Shown: positions 25,645 to 34,427, counted from the stretch's first letter. The stretch is DNA of 64,000 nt from Flavobacterium wongokense (GCF_021608265.1 NZ_JAKIHP010000007.1:1-64000); one strand, 5' to 3'. Made by a program: numbers and translations. The notes: a model not told the origin generated them from the letters alone.

Positions 25645-25809
25645 CGAAATCGTTTTCTTAATCAAGGATATAAAATTTATGGACGTTTAAATTATATATC
25701 TTCTTCTTAATTGGCTTAGTTTTTAGCATATTCTCAAAAGTGATTTGGCTTGTAAATCGTATTGAACTATTGCTTTACTTTGCCTCAGTAATCTATAAAT
25801 GAATTAGTT

Positions 25810-26106
25810 ATGGCTATCAAGAAACAAGTTATAAAAACAAAACCGGTTGTTAAAGTTACCTTTTCAATCGAGGCAAAAGAAGCAAATGCAGCAGCAGTAG
25901 TTGGAGATTTCAATAACTGGAATCCATCAGAAGGAGCATTGTCAAAATTAAAAACAGGAACTTTCAAAGCTACTTTTGATTTACCAAAAGACAATTCTTT
26001 TGAGTTCAGGTATTTAGTTGATGGTGTTTACGTAAACGACCCGGAAGCTGACAGCTATGCTTATAATGAATTTGCCGGAGCAGAAAACAGTGTATTGGCA
26101 CTGTAA
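25810..26106 (+). CDS. isoamylase early-set (CBM48-like) domain protein
   Basis: This 98-residue protein is a single Ig-like glycogen-binding type domain: VKVTFSIEAKEANAAAVVGDFNNW is the typical CBM48/AMPK-beta opening and FEFRYLVDGVYVNDPEAD the typical end. There is no catalytic domain and no signal peptide. Stand-alone versions are common in Bacteroidetes and of unknown function; carbohydrate binding or an interaction role is inference. A TTG-N23-TACTTTG promoter-like pair precedes it (25750-25782). Confidence 0.85.
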   Translation: MAIKKQVIKTKPVVKVTFSIEAKEANAAAVVGDFNNWNPSEGALSKLKTGTFKATFDLPKDNSFEFRYLVDGVYVNDPEADSYAYNEFAGAENSVLAL

Positions 26107-26138
26107 ATTTTGGTTAGGTTTATTGGTTAAATTTAGGG

Positions 26139-26168
26139 AAATCCATTCCGGTTTGGGATGGATTTTTT
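26139..26168 (+). terminator. intrinsic terminator
   Basis: An 11-bp stem (AAATCCATTCC at 26139-26149 with GGGATGGATTT at 26155-26165, one G-U pair) with a T-run follows the CBM48-like gene. Confidence 0.85.
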
Positions 26169-26184
26169 ATTGGTATAAATTCAT

Positions 26185-26973
26185 TTAAGGAGTATTTGCT
26201 GCAACCGTAGCCTTTTGTGCTTTTTTGTACAACGGCTCAAGCCAAAAGGTGCTGACTTCACCATTGATTTCATAGAAATAAGCTCTTTTTCCTTTTATGA
26301 TTACCTTCTTGCTTCTGGGCATTCGTTCCTCATCAACTGACAGCATCACATTTACCTCTATATAATTTGCCATCGGATTCAACCTTGCCACTTCAACCGG
26401 TTTTACAAATCCGTATCCGTTTACACCAATCTTTTTAAAATCGCTTTTTGCAACCTTAAATGTATTGGTGGAATCTACAATTTTTTGATTCCTAATCCTC
26501 GGAGCAAACCCACAGGTTGTTTCCATTTTATGCCTCACCAGATGCGTGTAGTTTTTTCTTTTGCCAAAATATAAGGTAAGCATTTGAAAATCGGGAGTTT
26601 TGTTGCCTACTAATTTTTGGTCTTTGTAGAAATCAATTGAATAGTTTATTTTGAATGTTATCGAATCGTCTGAGGGTATCAATTTTTCGGTAATGTATAC
26701 TTCGGGTTCCCTTCTTTCAAGTTCAGGGTTTAAGGTTACTTCATTCCCGTTGGCAATCCAATTTCCTATACAGGCAAAATCCTTGAAGGTCGCGGGGAAT
26801 ACATAGTCTGGGGTTCTTAAATAGAAAGTCCCATCAGGTTTAAGGTCTAATTCTGTTGTCAATGCTTTGCCGTTGTAAGGATTCCAGTCGCCGTAACTTC
26901 CCGTAAGTCCGGTTTGTGCCTTAATGCCTAACGTAGCAAAGAGTAGCAGTGTAACAATTCCTTTTTTTACCAT
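26185..26973 (-). CDS. secreted hypothetical protein
   Basis: I do not recognise this 262-residue protein. The signal peptide (MVKKGIVTLLLFATLGIKAQ) predicts export. The mature part is rich in beta strands, has conserved-looking GSYGDWNPYNGKALTTELDLKPDG and contains two cysteines. It begins 29 bases after the transglutaminase-like gene, so the two may be co-transcribed. Confidence 0.6.
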   Translation of the reverse strand: MVKKGIVTLLLFATLGIKAQTGLTGSYGDWNPYNGKALTTELDLKPDGTFYLRTPDYVFPATFKDFACIGNWIANGNEVTLNPELERREPEVYITEKLIPSDDSITFKINYSIDFYKDQKLVGNKTPDFQMLTLYFGKRKNYTHLVRHKMETTCGFAPRIRNQKIVDSTNTFKVAKSDFKKIGVNGYGFVKPVEVARLNPMANYIEVNVMLSVDEERMPRSKKVIIKGKRAYFYEINGEVSTFWLEPLYKKAQKATVAANTP

Positions 26974-27002
26974 TTTACAATAGTTTTATGTTGTAATAAC
27001 CT

Positions 27003-27821
27003 TTATTCTGTCTTAGATTGAAAATAAATCTCGCGGATAAATAGAAATTTATAGCTCTTGCCCAGTAAATAAACGATTCCGTGGGTAAAAAAAACCGGAA
27101 GGAAATTAAACTTCTTCAGGTAACAATCGTACGTTTTGTTATGGTAATTGGTGATTAAAAAAGGGACAGAGTTTGAGGAAAGATAAACGTCCTTTACCCT
27201 TATTGGGTCTGTTAGATAGGTTGGTTCAATGTTTTTGAAAATCACTTTTCCGTTTTCTTTGAGGGTGTCAAAAAGTTCAAACACAGAAAGCGGAATGTTG
27301 CTGTCCTTCTTATAGAAAAAAATGCATTTGTAAGTATCAATCAAAATCCATTTACCCAAGTTTTTGCAATAAAACTCATTAAAGGAATGACCGCCTCTGA
27401 TATGTTTATTTTTGGAAATGCTTTTGAATCCCCATTCTTTCACCTTTATGTTGTTGATCACGCATAAATTATTGAAAACCTGTGCAAAATCACTGCATAC
27501 GCCACCTTTTTCCAAAGTCATTATTTTGATGGTATCTTCAGAAGGCAGTCCAAGGCCTCTTCCTCTTTTTATGTTATTGATCATCCAGCGCGCAATGGTT
27601 TCTGCCTTTTCCAAATCATTCAATTCGTTGGTTTGATTGGCAAAAATTTTGTTATTTATCTCAAAAAAATACTGTGGGATTTCTGAAATTGGATTGAGGA
27701 CATTATAATACAATTCGCTTACGCTTTCCTTTGTTTCAAATTTCGACAATAGTTGAAAGCGCAGATGGTACAAAAAGGTAGGTCTTCTTATTATGTGTTT
27801 AAGCTTTTCTTTGACAGACAT
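27003..27821 (-). CDS. transglutaminase-like superfamily protein
   Basis: The 272-residue protein carries the Cys-His-Asp triad of the transglutaminase-like (papain-related) fold in order: GGVCSDFAQVFNNLC (Cys), GGHSFNEFYC (His) and WILIDTYKC (Asp). There is no signal peptide from the ATG at 27821; an in-frame ATG at 27863 would add 14 residues (MLSLSTIYFLPSRI) and is the alternative start. A near-consensus box at 27874-27880 does not decide between them. The substrate is unknown. Codon use is AT-rich compared with flanking genes. Confidence 0.7.
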   Translation of the reverse strand: MSVKEKLKHIIRRPTFLYHLRFQLLSKFETKESVSELYYNVLNPISEIPQYFFEINNKIFANQTNELNDLEKAETIARWMINNIKRGRGLGLPSEDTIKIMTLEKGGVCSDFAQVFNNLCVINNIKVKEWGFKSISKNKHIRGGHSFNEFYCKNLGKWILIDTYKCIFFYKKDSNIPLSVFELFDTLKENGKVIFKNIEPTYLTDPIRVKDVYLSSNSVPFLITNYHNKTYDCYLKKFNFLPVFFTHGIVYLLGKSYKFLFIREIYFQSKTE

Positions 27822-27949
27822 GATTCTTGAGGGTAAGAAATAAATAGTACTTAAACTAAGCATTGTAATTACAAATTAAAGAAAAATATTTTAAAATGCA
27901 ATATTATTAATTTGGGGAAAGTAATGAGTGGGTAGTTGGGTGTTGCTGT

Positions 27950-28687
27950 TTACAATTCGGAAAGATCGAACTCATCAAAATCCTTGATTTTTGACAACTT
28001 GTAAGATTCTGTATTTTTTATTTTAGACCAGGTATCCTTGAATATTTCATCTCCATCTTCTTCACCATCACGGTTGACATTGACGCGTTCTAATTTCTTT
28101 TTGGTTAAGAAATTGATGCTCGTTTCACTCAACGTCATTGGGCCCATATTGTCGCTGGAATCATACCCAATCAAATCAAAATCGGGATACTTGTATCTAA
28201 AGGTGTACGTCCAATAGCCATACCTGCCATGGGCATAATGCACATAAAGATTTCCCTTTTCGGCATAAATGTCCAGCTCGGGTGGAAAATAAACACCCCC
28301 TTCTTCATTTTCAGAAGAAAAACAATCGTAGTTTTTTACAGCTAACTCGTATTGCTTGTTTTTATTGAAAAGGACTATGATGCCCCGACGGTTTCGGTCC
28401 AATTCCCCGCGGTATTCATGCTGGACAAATTTCTTTTTGTCGGTTCCTTTGATGATAAGGATGCAGTCATCCAATCCGTCCTTGTTCAAATCACCCGAGT
28501 TCTTTTCAAAAACGACATATCCTTTTGGTACAAAATCTTCAGGTTTGTTATGGGTTTCAGCGACTGTTTCAACAGGTTTTCTTTCAGATGCCTGCGCATT
28601 ATCTGACGCATTTGCTCCAGCTTCAGATTGTCTGCATCCGATAAATGCAGGCACAATGAGCGCCATCAAAAACACCGATTTTTTCAT
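27950..28687 (-). CDS. hypothetical lipoprotein with Asp-rich calcium-loop-like motif
   Basis: This 245-residue lipoprotein has the lipobox FIGC at residue 18 after a signal sequence, then a Ser/Ala/Glu-rich linker to about residue 50. The loop DLNKDGLDD (about residue 67) has the DxNxDGxxD pattern of calcium-binding EF-hand-like or FG-GAP repeats, and NVNRDGEEDGDE near residue 210 is a second such loop. The domain is otherwise unknown. It starts 9 bases after thyA and is probably co-transcribed with it. Confidence 0.65.
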   Translation of the reverse strand: MKKSVFLMALIVPAFIGCRQSEAGANASDNAQASERKPVETVAETHNKPEDFVPKGYVVFEKNSGDLNKDGLDDCILIIKGTDKKKFVQHEYRGELDRNRRGIIVLFNKNKQYELAVKNYDCFSSENEEGGVYFPPELDIYAEKGNLYVHYAHGRYGYWTYTFRYKYPDFDLIGYDSSDNMGPMTLSETSINFLTKKKLERVNVNRDGEEDGDEIFKDTWSKIKNTESYKLSKIKDFDEFDLSEL

Positions 28688-28696
28688 AGTTGATTT

Positions 28697-29521
28697 TTAA
28701 ACCGCTACAATTCCTTTAATATGCGGATGTGGGTCGTAATCCACTAAAGTAAAATCTTCAAATGTGAAGTCAAAGATATTTTTCACCTCAGGATTTAAAA
28801 TCATTTTTGGAAGCGGTTTTGGTTCGCGTGACAACTGCAGTTCCAATTGTTCAAAATGATTGTTGTAAATGTGCGCATCGCCAAAAGTGTGGATGAATTC
28901 CCCAACCTGCAAATCACAAACCTGTGCAATCATCATCGTGAATAGGGCATAGGAAGCAATATTAAACGGAACACCAAGGAAAATGTCGGCACTTCTTTGG
29001 TACAATTGACAGGATAATTTTCCATCAGCTACATAAAACTGAAAGAAGGCATGGCATGGAGGCAGCGCTGCTTTTCCATTGGCAACATTTTCTGAAAAGG
29101 ATTTTGAAGTATCGGGCAACACCGAAGGATTCCAAGCTGAAACCAACATGCGTCGGCTGTTTGGGTTTTTCTTCAAAGTGTCTATAAGTTCGGTAATCTG
29201 GTCGATTTCCTCGCTGTTCCAGTTACGCCATTGATGCCCATAAACCGGACCCAAATCGCCATTTTCATCTGCCCATTCGTCCCAAATCTTAACACCATTT
29301 TCTTTTAAATACTCAATGTTGGTATCGCCTTTCAGGAACCAAAGCAATTCATAGATAATCGATTTCAAATGCAGTTTTTTGGTTGTCACCATTGGGAAAC
29401 CTTCATTCAAATCAAATCGCATCTGGTAACCAAAAACACTTTTTGTCCCGGTTCCGGTCCTGTCTCCTTTTTGGCAACCGTTTTCCAAAACGTGCCGCAC
29501 TAAATCGTGATATTGCTTCAT
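28697..29521 (-). CDS. thyA: thymidylate synthase
   Basis: This 274-residue enzyme converts dUMP to dTMP using methylene-tetrahydrofolate. The key motifs are present: [19 protein letters not shown], the catalytic cysteine in [29 protein letters not shown] and the C-terminal [11 protein letters not shown]. The product dihydrofolate is recycled by FolA. It sits 72 bases after the bifunctional nuclease gene and just before the lipoprotein gene. Confidence 0.97.
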   Translation of the reverse strand: MKQYHDLVRHVLENGCQKGDRTGTGTKSVFGYQMRFDLNEGFPMVTTKKLHLKSIIYELLWFLKGDTNIEYLKENGVKIWDEWADENGDLGPVYGHQWRNWNSEEIDQITELIDTLKKNPNSRRMLVSAWNPSVLPDTSKSFSENVANGKAALPPCHAFFQFYVADGKLSCQLYQRSADIFLGVPFNIASYALFTMMIAQVCDLQVGEFIHTFGDAHIYNNHFEQLELQLSREPKPLPKMILNPEVKNIFDFTFEDFTLVDYDPHPHIKGIVAV

Positions 29522-29593
29522 CTTTTATGTGGATGCGGTAATTCGTGGATTTGGTTATTAGAATCCAAATAACCGAATAAACAAATGACCAAA

Positions 29594-30220
29594 TTAACTT
29601 TCTCTCTTGGATATTTCGTCTCTAATCTTTGCTGCCTTTTCGTAATCTTCATCCTGCACTGCTTTTTCCAAACCTTCGTGCAATTCTGAAAGGCTCATGC
29701 TTTTGTAAACATCGGTTGAGTCTTTACCTTCACTATCCAATCCAAATGTTTCCGGAGTGGAAAGTACCCCTTCATCATCGGGATTTGGGCTTTCTATCTC
29801 ACCAGGATTGTTGAGGTAGATTCCGGCTTTGTCCAAAATATTCTTATAGGTAAAAATCGGTGCCGAAAAACGTAATGCCAAAGCAATCGCATCCGAAGTC
29901 CTGGCGTCAATTATTTCTTCAATTTTATCCCTTTCGCAAATAATGCTCGAATAAAAAACACCATCAACCAGTTTGTGTATGATTACCTGTTTTACTACAA
30001 TATCAAAACGGTCGGCAAAACTTTTGAACAAATCGTGGGTTAAAGGACGTGGTGGTTTTATCTCTTTTTCTAATGCAATGGCAATCGATTGTGCTTCGAA
30101 GGCACCAATAACTATAGGTAATTTTCGCTCGCCATCCACTTCATTTAAAATCAAGGCGTAAGCGCCATTCTGCGTTTGACTATAGGAAATCCCTTTTATG
30201 GTTAGTTTTACTAAACTCAT
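29594..30220 (-). CDS. bifunctional nuclease family protein (DUF151) with UVR motif
   Basis: This 208-residue protein has a DUF151/BFN domain at residues 1-125 (QNGAYALILNEVDGERKLPIVIGAFEAQSIAIALE; DARTSDAIALALRF) and a C-terminal UVR-type helix pair (LEKAVQDEDYEKAAKIRDEI) like that in UvrB/UvrC and ClpC. The function is uncertain; plant homologues have nuclease activity. An ORF runs upstream to 30346 but the extra 42 residues have no match, and a TACTTTG-type box at 30288-30294 lies inside that extension, so 30220 is used. Confidence 0.86.
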   Translation of the reverse strand: MSLVKLTIKGISYSQTQNGAYALILNEVDGERKLPIVIGAFEAQSIAIALEKEIKPPRPLTHDLFKSFADRFDIVVKQVIIHKLVDGVFYSSIICERDKIEEIIDARTSDAIALALRFSAPIFTYKNILDKAGIYLNNPGEIESPNPDDEGVLSTPETFGLDSEGKDSTDVYKSMSLSELHEGLEKAVQDEDYEKAAKIRDEISKRES

Positions 30221-30325
30221 TATTTTTAGGTATAAAGCCAGTTTCGAATGTGTCCTGACTTTTAATTTATTGTAAATTATATGGACTGCAAAGTAACAAA
30301 AAGTTTTTGCTTCCAAAAGCGTAAA

Positions 30326-30365
30326 AATAAAAAAAAGAGCCGTCAATTTCTTGGCGGCTCTTTTA
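30326..30365 (-). terminator. intrinsic terminator after etfA
   Basis: A 10-bp perfect stem (AAAAGAGCCG at 30333-30342 with CGGCTCTTTT at 30355-30364) extends inward with further pairs to a TTTC loop. On the minus strand it follows etfA by 20 bases and ends in a U-run. Confidence 0.9.
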
Positions 30366-30384
30366 GCGAACTAATAAATTTGGT

Positions 30385-31353
30385 TTATGAGTTGTGAGCT
30401 TTGAACTCTTTTATTTTTTGGGTTAATCTTGGAAGGATTTCCAAGGCGTCACCTACGATTCCATAATCAGCAACTTTGAAGAATGGTGCATCCGCATCGG
30501 TGTTGATCACCACTTTTACTTTTGAGGAGTTGATCCCGGCAATGTGCTGGATGGCTCCAGAAATTCCAACAGCAACATATAAATTGGCCGCAACCGGTTT
30601 TCCGGTTTGTCCCACGTGCTCACTGTGAGGTCTCCACCCTAAATCAGAAACTGGTTTGGAACAGGCAGTTGCCGCACCAAGTGAAGCCGCTAAATCTTCC
30701 AGTAAATGCCAGTTTTCAGGGCCTTTCAATCCACGTCCACCCGAAACAACGATGTCAGCATCGGCGATGGTTACTTTTCCGGTTGTTTTCTCAACCGATT
30801 CTACTTTTACATTAAAGTCGGCATCGTTCAATGATGGCGAAAATGCCTCTTCCGCAAGTGAAGCTGCGTTTTCAACCAATCCGTAGGAGTTTTTAGCAAG
30901 GCTCAATACTTTTACATCGGTATTGATTTCAGTGATGTTGAAAGCCTTGTTTGAAAAAGCATTTCTTTTTACCTGGAAAGGCGAAGTGCTTACCGGCAAG
31001 CCAACAACATTCGATGCAAATCCGGCATCCAAACCAATGCTTACGATTGGAGCCAAATACAAACTATCGGTTGTTGAAGAAAGCAAAATCAATTTCGCGC
31101 TTTCTTTTTGAGCTGCCTGTTTTACAACATCGGCGTAAGCTTTTGCATTGAAGTTTTTCAATTTGTCATTCGAAACTTTCAAGACTTTTGAAACTCCGTA
31201 TTTTGATAAATCGGAAACGTTATCAGCGTTTACAGTAACTGCAGTTACGTTGGTTCCTAATGAATCGGCCACTGTTTTTGCATAAGAAGCCAATTCGAAA
31301 GCTACTTTTTTAAATTTTCCGTCTGCTGATTCAGCGTATATTAATATTGACAT
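30385..31353 (-). CDS. etfA: electron transfer flavoprotein subunit alpha
   Basis: This 322-residue subunit binds FAD and passes electrons from acyl-CoA and other dehydrogenases to ETF:quinone oxidoreductase. The C-terminal FAD-binding signatures are present ([60 protein letters not shown]). The start is the ATG at 31353 ([13 protein letters not shown]); an upstream frame to 31419 runs into repeat DNA. It is downstream of etfB, 88 bases apart with a repeat copy between them. Confidence 0.95.
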   Translation of the reverse strand: MSILIYAESADGKFKKVAFELASYAKTVADSLGTNVTAVTVNADNVSDLSKYGVSKVLKVSNDKLKNFNAKAYADVVKQAAQKESAKLILLSSTTDSLYLAPIVSIGLDAGFASNVVGLPVSTSPFQVKRNAFSNKAFNITEINTDVKVLSLAKNSYGLVENAASLAEEAFSPSLNDADFNVKVESVEKTTGKVTIADADIVVSGGRGLKGPENWHLLEDLAASLGAATACSKPVSDLGWRPHSEHVGQTGKPVAANLYVAVGISGAIQHIAGINSSKVKVVINTDADAPFFKVADYGIVGDALEILPRLTQKIKEFKAHNS

Positions 31354-31386
31354 GATATTTTTTATTTTTTGGGCGTTGCCTTCGGC

Positions 31387-31430
31387 CGGGCTTTCCGCAG
31401 TACATGGTACTTGCTCCAATCCCTAACGCA
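31387..31430. repeat. dispersed structured repeat (family 1)
   Basis: GGGCTTTCCGC, then a hairpin AGTAC-ATG-GTACT (31399-31403 with 31407-31411), then CCAATCCCTA. It lies between etfB and etfA. The outer GGG/CCC arms are the reverse of the CCC/GGG arms in other copies and would still pair. Confidence 0.55.
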
Positions 31431-31441
31431 ATTATTGATTA

Positions 31442-32188
31442 TTAGATAACTTTTGCTTCGTTGTGTAATGCATTTACCAATCCGTCCAAATCGTCTGCAG
31501 CAAATAATTTCACTGCCGATTTTGGAGCTGGTTTTTCAAATTTTACCGCTTTGGTATTGTTGTTTGAAGCAACTGGCTCAAGAACAGTTAACACTTTAGT
31601 CCTTGCGGTCATGATACCTCTCATGTTTGGGATACGCAAATCCTTTTCTTCAACCAAACCTTTTTGACCACCGATTACCAATGGCAAAGCCGCTGAAATG
31701 GTTTCCTTTCCACCGTCGATTTCACGTGCCGCTTTTGCAGAAGAACCGTCAACAGTAAGTTCGGTGCAGGAATTTACAAAGTTGTAATCTAATAAGGAAG
31801 CCAGCATTCCCGGAACCATTCCACCATTGTAATCCAATGATTCCCTTCCGCAGATAATCAAATCATATCCGCCAGATTTTGCTACTTCAGCTAGTTGTTT
31901 TGCCACAAAAAAACCATCGGTTGGAGTGGCATTCACACGAATTGCTTCGTTAGCACCAATTGCCAATGCTTTTCTTAAAGTTGCTTCTGCATCTGCTCCG
32001 CCAACATTTACAACGGTAACATTAGCACCTTGTTGTTCCTGGAACCAAATGGCTCTTGTTAATCCAAATTCGTCATTCGGATTGATTACATATTGTACAC
32101 CGTTGGTGTCAAATTCTGTATCGCCATTGACAAAATTAATTTTTGAAGTAGTATCAGGAACATGACTGATGCAAACTAATATTTTCAT
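31442..32188 (-). CDS. etfB: electron transfer flavoprotein subunit beta
   Basis: This 248-residue subunit pairs with EtfA. It has the N-terminal MKILVCISHVPDT start, the AMP/nucleotide-binding region (ALAIGANEAIRV; DLIICGRESLDYNGGMVPGMLA) and the family signature region LPLVIGGQKGLVEEKDLRIPNMRGIM. It is the first gene of the etfBA operon, with a perfect TAATTTTG box at 32223-32230 and an 18-bp dyad just upstream of it. Confidence 0.95.
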   Translation of the reverse strand: MKILVCISHVPDTTSKINFVNGDTEFDTNGVQYVINPNDEFGLTRAIWFQEQQGANVTVVNVGGADAEATLRKALAIGANEAIRVNATPTDGFFVAKQLAEVAKSGGYDLIICGRESLDYNGGMVPGMLASLLDYNFVNSCTELTVDGSSAKAAREIDGGKETISAALPLVIGGQKGLVEEKDLRIPNMRGIMTARTKVLTVLEPVASNNNTKAVKFEKPAPKSAVKLFAADDLDGLVNALHNEAKVI

Positions 32189-32222
32189 AAGTATTGAGTA
32201 TTATGTTGAAAAATTTGAAGCA

Positions 32223-32268
32223 CAAAATTAGAATAATATTTTGAATAATGTATTATGCGTGCATAATA
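32223..32268 (-). promoter_or_regulatory. etfBA promoter with 18-bp operator-like dyad
   Basis: On the minus strand TAATTTTG (32223-32230) matches the -7 consensus. At 32251-32268, where the -33 region would be, there is a perfect dyad, TATTATGC-GT-GCATAATA. No clear TTTG is present, which would suit a promoter that depends on a bound activator or is blocked by a repressor. Confidence 0.55.
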
Positions 32269-32319
32269 TTTTTGGGTATTACATCGATTTCGTAGGATTG
32301 TTTCCCGCTTAATATGGCA

Positions 32320-32748
32320 TTATGGATTTTGCTCTAATAAACTAATCGGTGTAACCGAACCTTTTGTGTAGAAATCGAGCGTATGGTAAATCCAAATATC
32401 ATTTTTTTTCTCCGCTTCGACATGGATAATTCCTTCTCCTTTTTTTCCTTTTATCGGAATATCCAATTGGGCACTGCCTGAATAACCGGATGTGTTAATG
32501 CTCCCTGATATCATTCCGTTATCTTCAAGAGGAGTTCCAATTTTTTCATTTACAGTTTTATTTTTCTTTGCTACGCTTATGCTGTGTTGATACACATCTG
32601 AATCTTTCATTACTGAAGTGATTCCTTTAAATAAGGCAATCCCAAAAAGTACAACCACAATAATCAGGCTTAAGCAGCCTGTTGGCACAAACCATTTCCA
32701 GTTTCGCTGAAACCAGTTTTTGGGAGGAACAGGGTAATAATCTTCCAT
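32320..32748 (-). CDS. cytochrome c oxidase assembly factor Coa1-like protein
   Basis: This 142-residue protein has a short cytoplasmic N terminus rich in Pro and Trp, one membrane span (VPTGCLSLIIVVVLFGIALF) and a soluble domain resembling Coa1/Tim21 (NEKIGTPLEDNGMISGSINTSGYSGSAQLDIPIKGKKGEG). The link to oxidase assembly is from the family name; context gives no support. The start is the ATG at 32748, 18 bases after a perfect promoter; the ORF's earlier start at 32799 would lie upstream of it. Confidence 0.75.
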   Translation of the reverse strand: MEDYYPVPPKNWFQRNWKWFVPTGCLSLIIVVVLFGIALFKGITSVMKDSDVYQHSISVAKKNKTVNEKIGTPLEDNGMISGSINTSGYSGSAQLDIPIKGKKGEGIIHVEAEKKNDIWIYHTLDFYTKGSVTPISLLEQNP

Positions 32749-32765
32749 AAGTGAATTATTTAAGG

Positions 32766-32799
32766 CAAATATATTAAAATCAATACGTTCAGATGTCAA
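32766..32799 (-). promoter_or_regulatory. promoter of the Coa1-like gene
   Basis: On the minus strand TTG (32797-32799) is followed after 23 bases by TATATTTG (32766-32773). This fits the flavobacterial TTG-N17-23-TAnnTTTG pattern and fixes the gene start at 32748. Confidence 0.65.
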
Positions 32800-32843
32800 T
32801 TGTATAACACAAAAAATAATTCCTGTAAAGCGGGAAAAGTAGC

Positions 32844-32860
32844 TCTAAAGTACCTTTAGA
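32844..32860 (+). promoter_or_regulatory. dyad overlapping a -7 box before the stress-protein cluster
   Basis: TCTAAAG-TAC-CTTTAGA is a perfect 7-bp inverted repeat. It contains TACCTTTA (32851-32858), one base off the -7 consensus, 37 bases before the universal stress protein start. A protein bound to the dyad would cover the promoter. Confidence 0.5.
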
Positions 32861-32896
32861 AGATAATTTTATCAATCAACTTTAACACATCCAAAA

Positions 32897-33358
32897 ATGA
32901 AAAAGATTTTGATAGCACTCGATTATGGACTTTCGGCTCAAAAGATTGCCGAACAGGGATATGAGTTGGCTAAAAGCATGAACGCCAAGGTGACTTTGCT
33001 GCATGTCGTTGCCGACGAAACCTATTACAGCAGCATTGATTCTGCTCCGTTTATGGGCTTTTATGGTTATGATTTTTTTAATATGGCCGATAGTGATAAC
33101 CTGATTGATTCGTCCAATAAGTTCTTGGAACGGATAAAAAGCCATTTAAAAGACAAAGACATTGAAGTGGTTGCCGAGCAAGGCGATTTTGCCACCATCA
33201 TTTTGGAAACAGCAGTAAAATATAACTCCAATATCATAGTGTTGGGGTCGCATAGCAAAAATTGGCTCGAAAGGGCAGTTATGGGAAGCGTTACCGAAAG
33301 CGTTTTGAAAAACGCAAAAATTCCCTTGTTTATTGTTCCGGTAAAAGAAAGTAAATAA
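32897..33358 (+). CDS. universal stress protein family protein
   Basis: This 153-residue single-domain UspA-type protein begins MKKILIALDYGLSAQKIAEQG and ends with the ATP-binding loop region IIVLGSHSKNWLERAVMGSVTESVLKNAKIPLFIVP. The G-x2-G-x9-G pattern is changed at its second glycine (GSHS), so nucleotide binding is uncertain. It is the first gene of a plus-strand group of five small genes that look stress related. Confidence 0.88.
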   Translation: MKKILIALDYGLSAQKIAEQGYELAKSMNAKVTLLHVVADETYYSSIDSAPFMGFYGYDFFNMADSDNLIDSSNKFLERIKSHLKDKDIEVVAEQGDFATIILETAVKYNSNIIVLGSHSKNWLERAVMGSVTESVLKNAKIPLFIVPVKESK

Positions 33359-33397
33359 CGAAAAATACGATCATGAAAGTTTGAAATTAAAAGGAGG

Positions 33398-33427
33398 AAG
33401 CTCAGTGGGCTTCAGGTACCAGAGCTT
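33398..33427 (+). promoter_or_regulatory. leader hairpin between the stress-protein genes
   Basis: AAGCTC (33398-33403) pairs with GAGCTT (33422-33427), with TGG/CCA continuing after a 2-base bulge. It lies in the 101-base gap before the DUF6496 gene and is preceded by AAAAGGAGG, a purine run unusual for Bacteroidetes, which rarely use Shine-Dalgarno sites. Confidence 0.35.
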
Positions 33428-33459
33428 TAGCTCGTAATTATATTTAAAACCTAGAAAAC

Positions 33460-33636
33460 ATGAAAGAGACCAAAGCACAAAAAGATAAGATTGAAAAAGT
33501 CATGCACGAGTTTAAGGAAGGCGAATTAAAATCGGGAAAAGATGGTGCAGGCGGAAAAGTGAAAACACGTCAACAGGCCGTGGCCATTGCTTTGAGCGAA
33601 GCAGGATTGAGTAAAAAAAGCAAGTCTAAGAAATAA
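33460..33636 (+). CDS. DUF6496-type small basic protein
   Basis: The 58-residue frame starts MKETKAQKDKIEKVMHEF and continues through GELKSGKDGAGGKVKTRQQA to AIALSEAGLSKKSKSKK. The pattern 'hydrophobic helix, KEGELKSG, VKTRQQAVAIALSEAG' is that of the DUF6496 family of small bacterial proteins (function unknown), which resemble plant and bacterial stress peptides. It is below the size that most ORF filters accept. It is 6 bases upstream of the next gene and clearly part of the same unit. Confidence 0.82.
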   Translation: MKETKAQKDKIEKVMHEFKEGELKSGKDGAGGKVKTRQQAVAIALSEAGLSKKSKSKK

Positions 33637-33642
33637 GAGCTT

Positions 33643-34050
33643 ATGGAATTATCGCAACAGCTATTCTATTTATTTGTTTTGGCAATACCAATCGCGTGCG
33701 TTGCCTGGACGGTAACACGCGAAGAGATTTTTAGGGAGCCAAGAGAATTCTGCATCGATAAATCAAAAAACTGTAAAACGATGTTGGAACGCAAATTCTT
33801 CTATTTGTTTACCTGCGAGTATTGTTTCAGCCATTATGTAACAGTCTTTTTTTTATGCATTACAAGATTTCAGCTGCTATACGAAGACTGGCGCGGTTAC
33901 CTGATTTCAATCTTTGCACTGGTGTGGGTTGCCAATGTTTATATGAGCCTTTTTGGGTTTATAAGGGTTGGGATGAAAAAGGAAAAAATGGACGCCGACA
34001 TTGAGGAATTGAAATTAAAACAAGAGAAGGAAAAATTAACTAAACATTAG
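33643..34050 (+). CDS. hypothetical three-span membrane protein
   Basis: I do not recognise this 135-residue protein. It has hydrophobic spans at about residues 6-24, 62-79 and 86-107, a cysteine pair CEYC just before the second span, and a charged C-terminal coiled coil (DADIEELKLKQEKEKL). It lies within the stress cluster and 6 bases after the DUF6496 gene. Confidence 0.7.
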   Translation: MELSQQLFYLFVLAIPIACVAWTVTREEIFREPREFCIDKSKNCKTMLERKFFYLFTCEYCFSHYVTVFFLCITRFQLLYEDWRGYLISIFALVWVANVYMSLFGFIRVGMKKEKMDADIEELKLKQEKEKLTKH

Positions 34051-34056
34051 AATATC

Positions 34057-34401
34057 ATGGAAAATAAAGCCAAAATATCAAAAAGCACCACTATGGAAAA
34101 TCCAAACAGGGCGTATCCTGCGAATGTAAATTATCCGCCAGGCGAAGACATATATAGTATGGGCAAAGAAACCGAAATCGATCCTGAAGACACTTCAAAA
34201 ATAAAATCTCCGGTTGATAATGGAAAGTTCAATGAAAAAAACTTCAATCAGGACAAATCGGGCAGCGACTTGGATATTCCCGGTTCCGAATTGGACGACG
34301 AACAGGAAAACATTGGCAGTGAAGATGAGGAAAACAACGGATACAGCATCGGTAGCGATAACCACAATGACCTTGAAGAGGATGATTCTGAAAAGCAATA
34401 A
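34057..34401 (+). CDS. acidic low-complexity hypothetical protein
   Basis: This 114-residue protein is disordered by composition: Asp, Glu, Asn, Ser and Gly make up most of the second half (SELDDEQENIGSEDEENNGY). It has no cysteine, signal peptide or membrane span. Position in the small-gene cluster suggests a desiccation- or osmotic-type protective role; nothing in the sequence proves this. Confidence 0.65.
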   Translation: MENKAKISKSTTMENPNRAYPANVNYPPGEDIYSMGKETEIDPEDTSKIKSPVDNGKFNEKNFNQDKSGSDLDIPGSELDDEQENIGSEDEENNGYSIGSDNHNDLEEDDSEKQ

Positions 34402-34427
34402 ATTGAAAACCTTAAAGCATAGAACTC

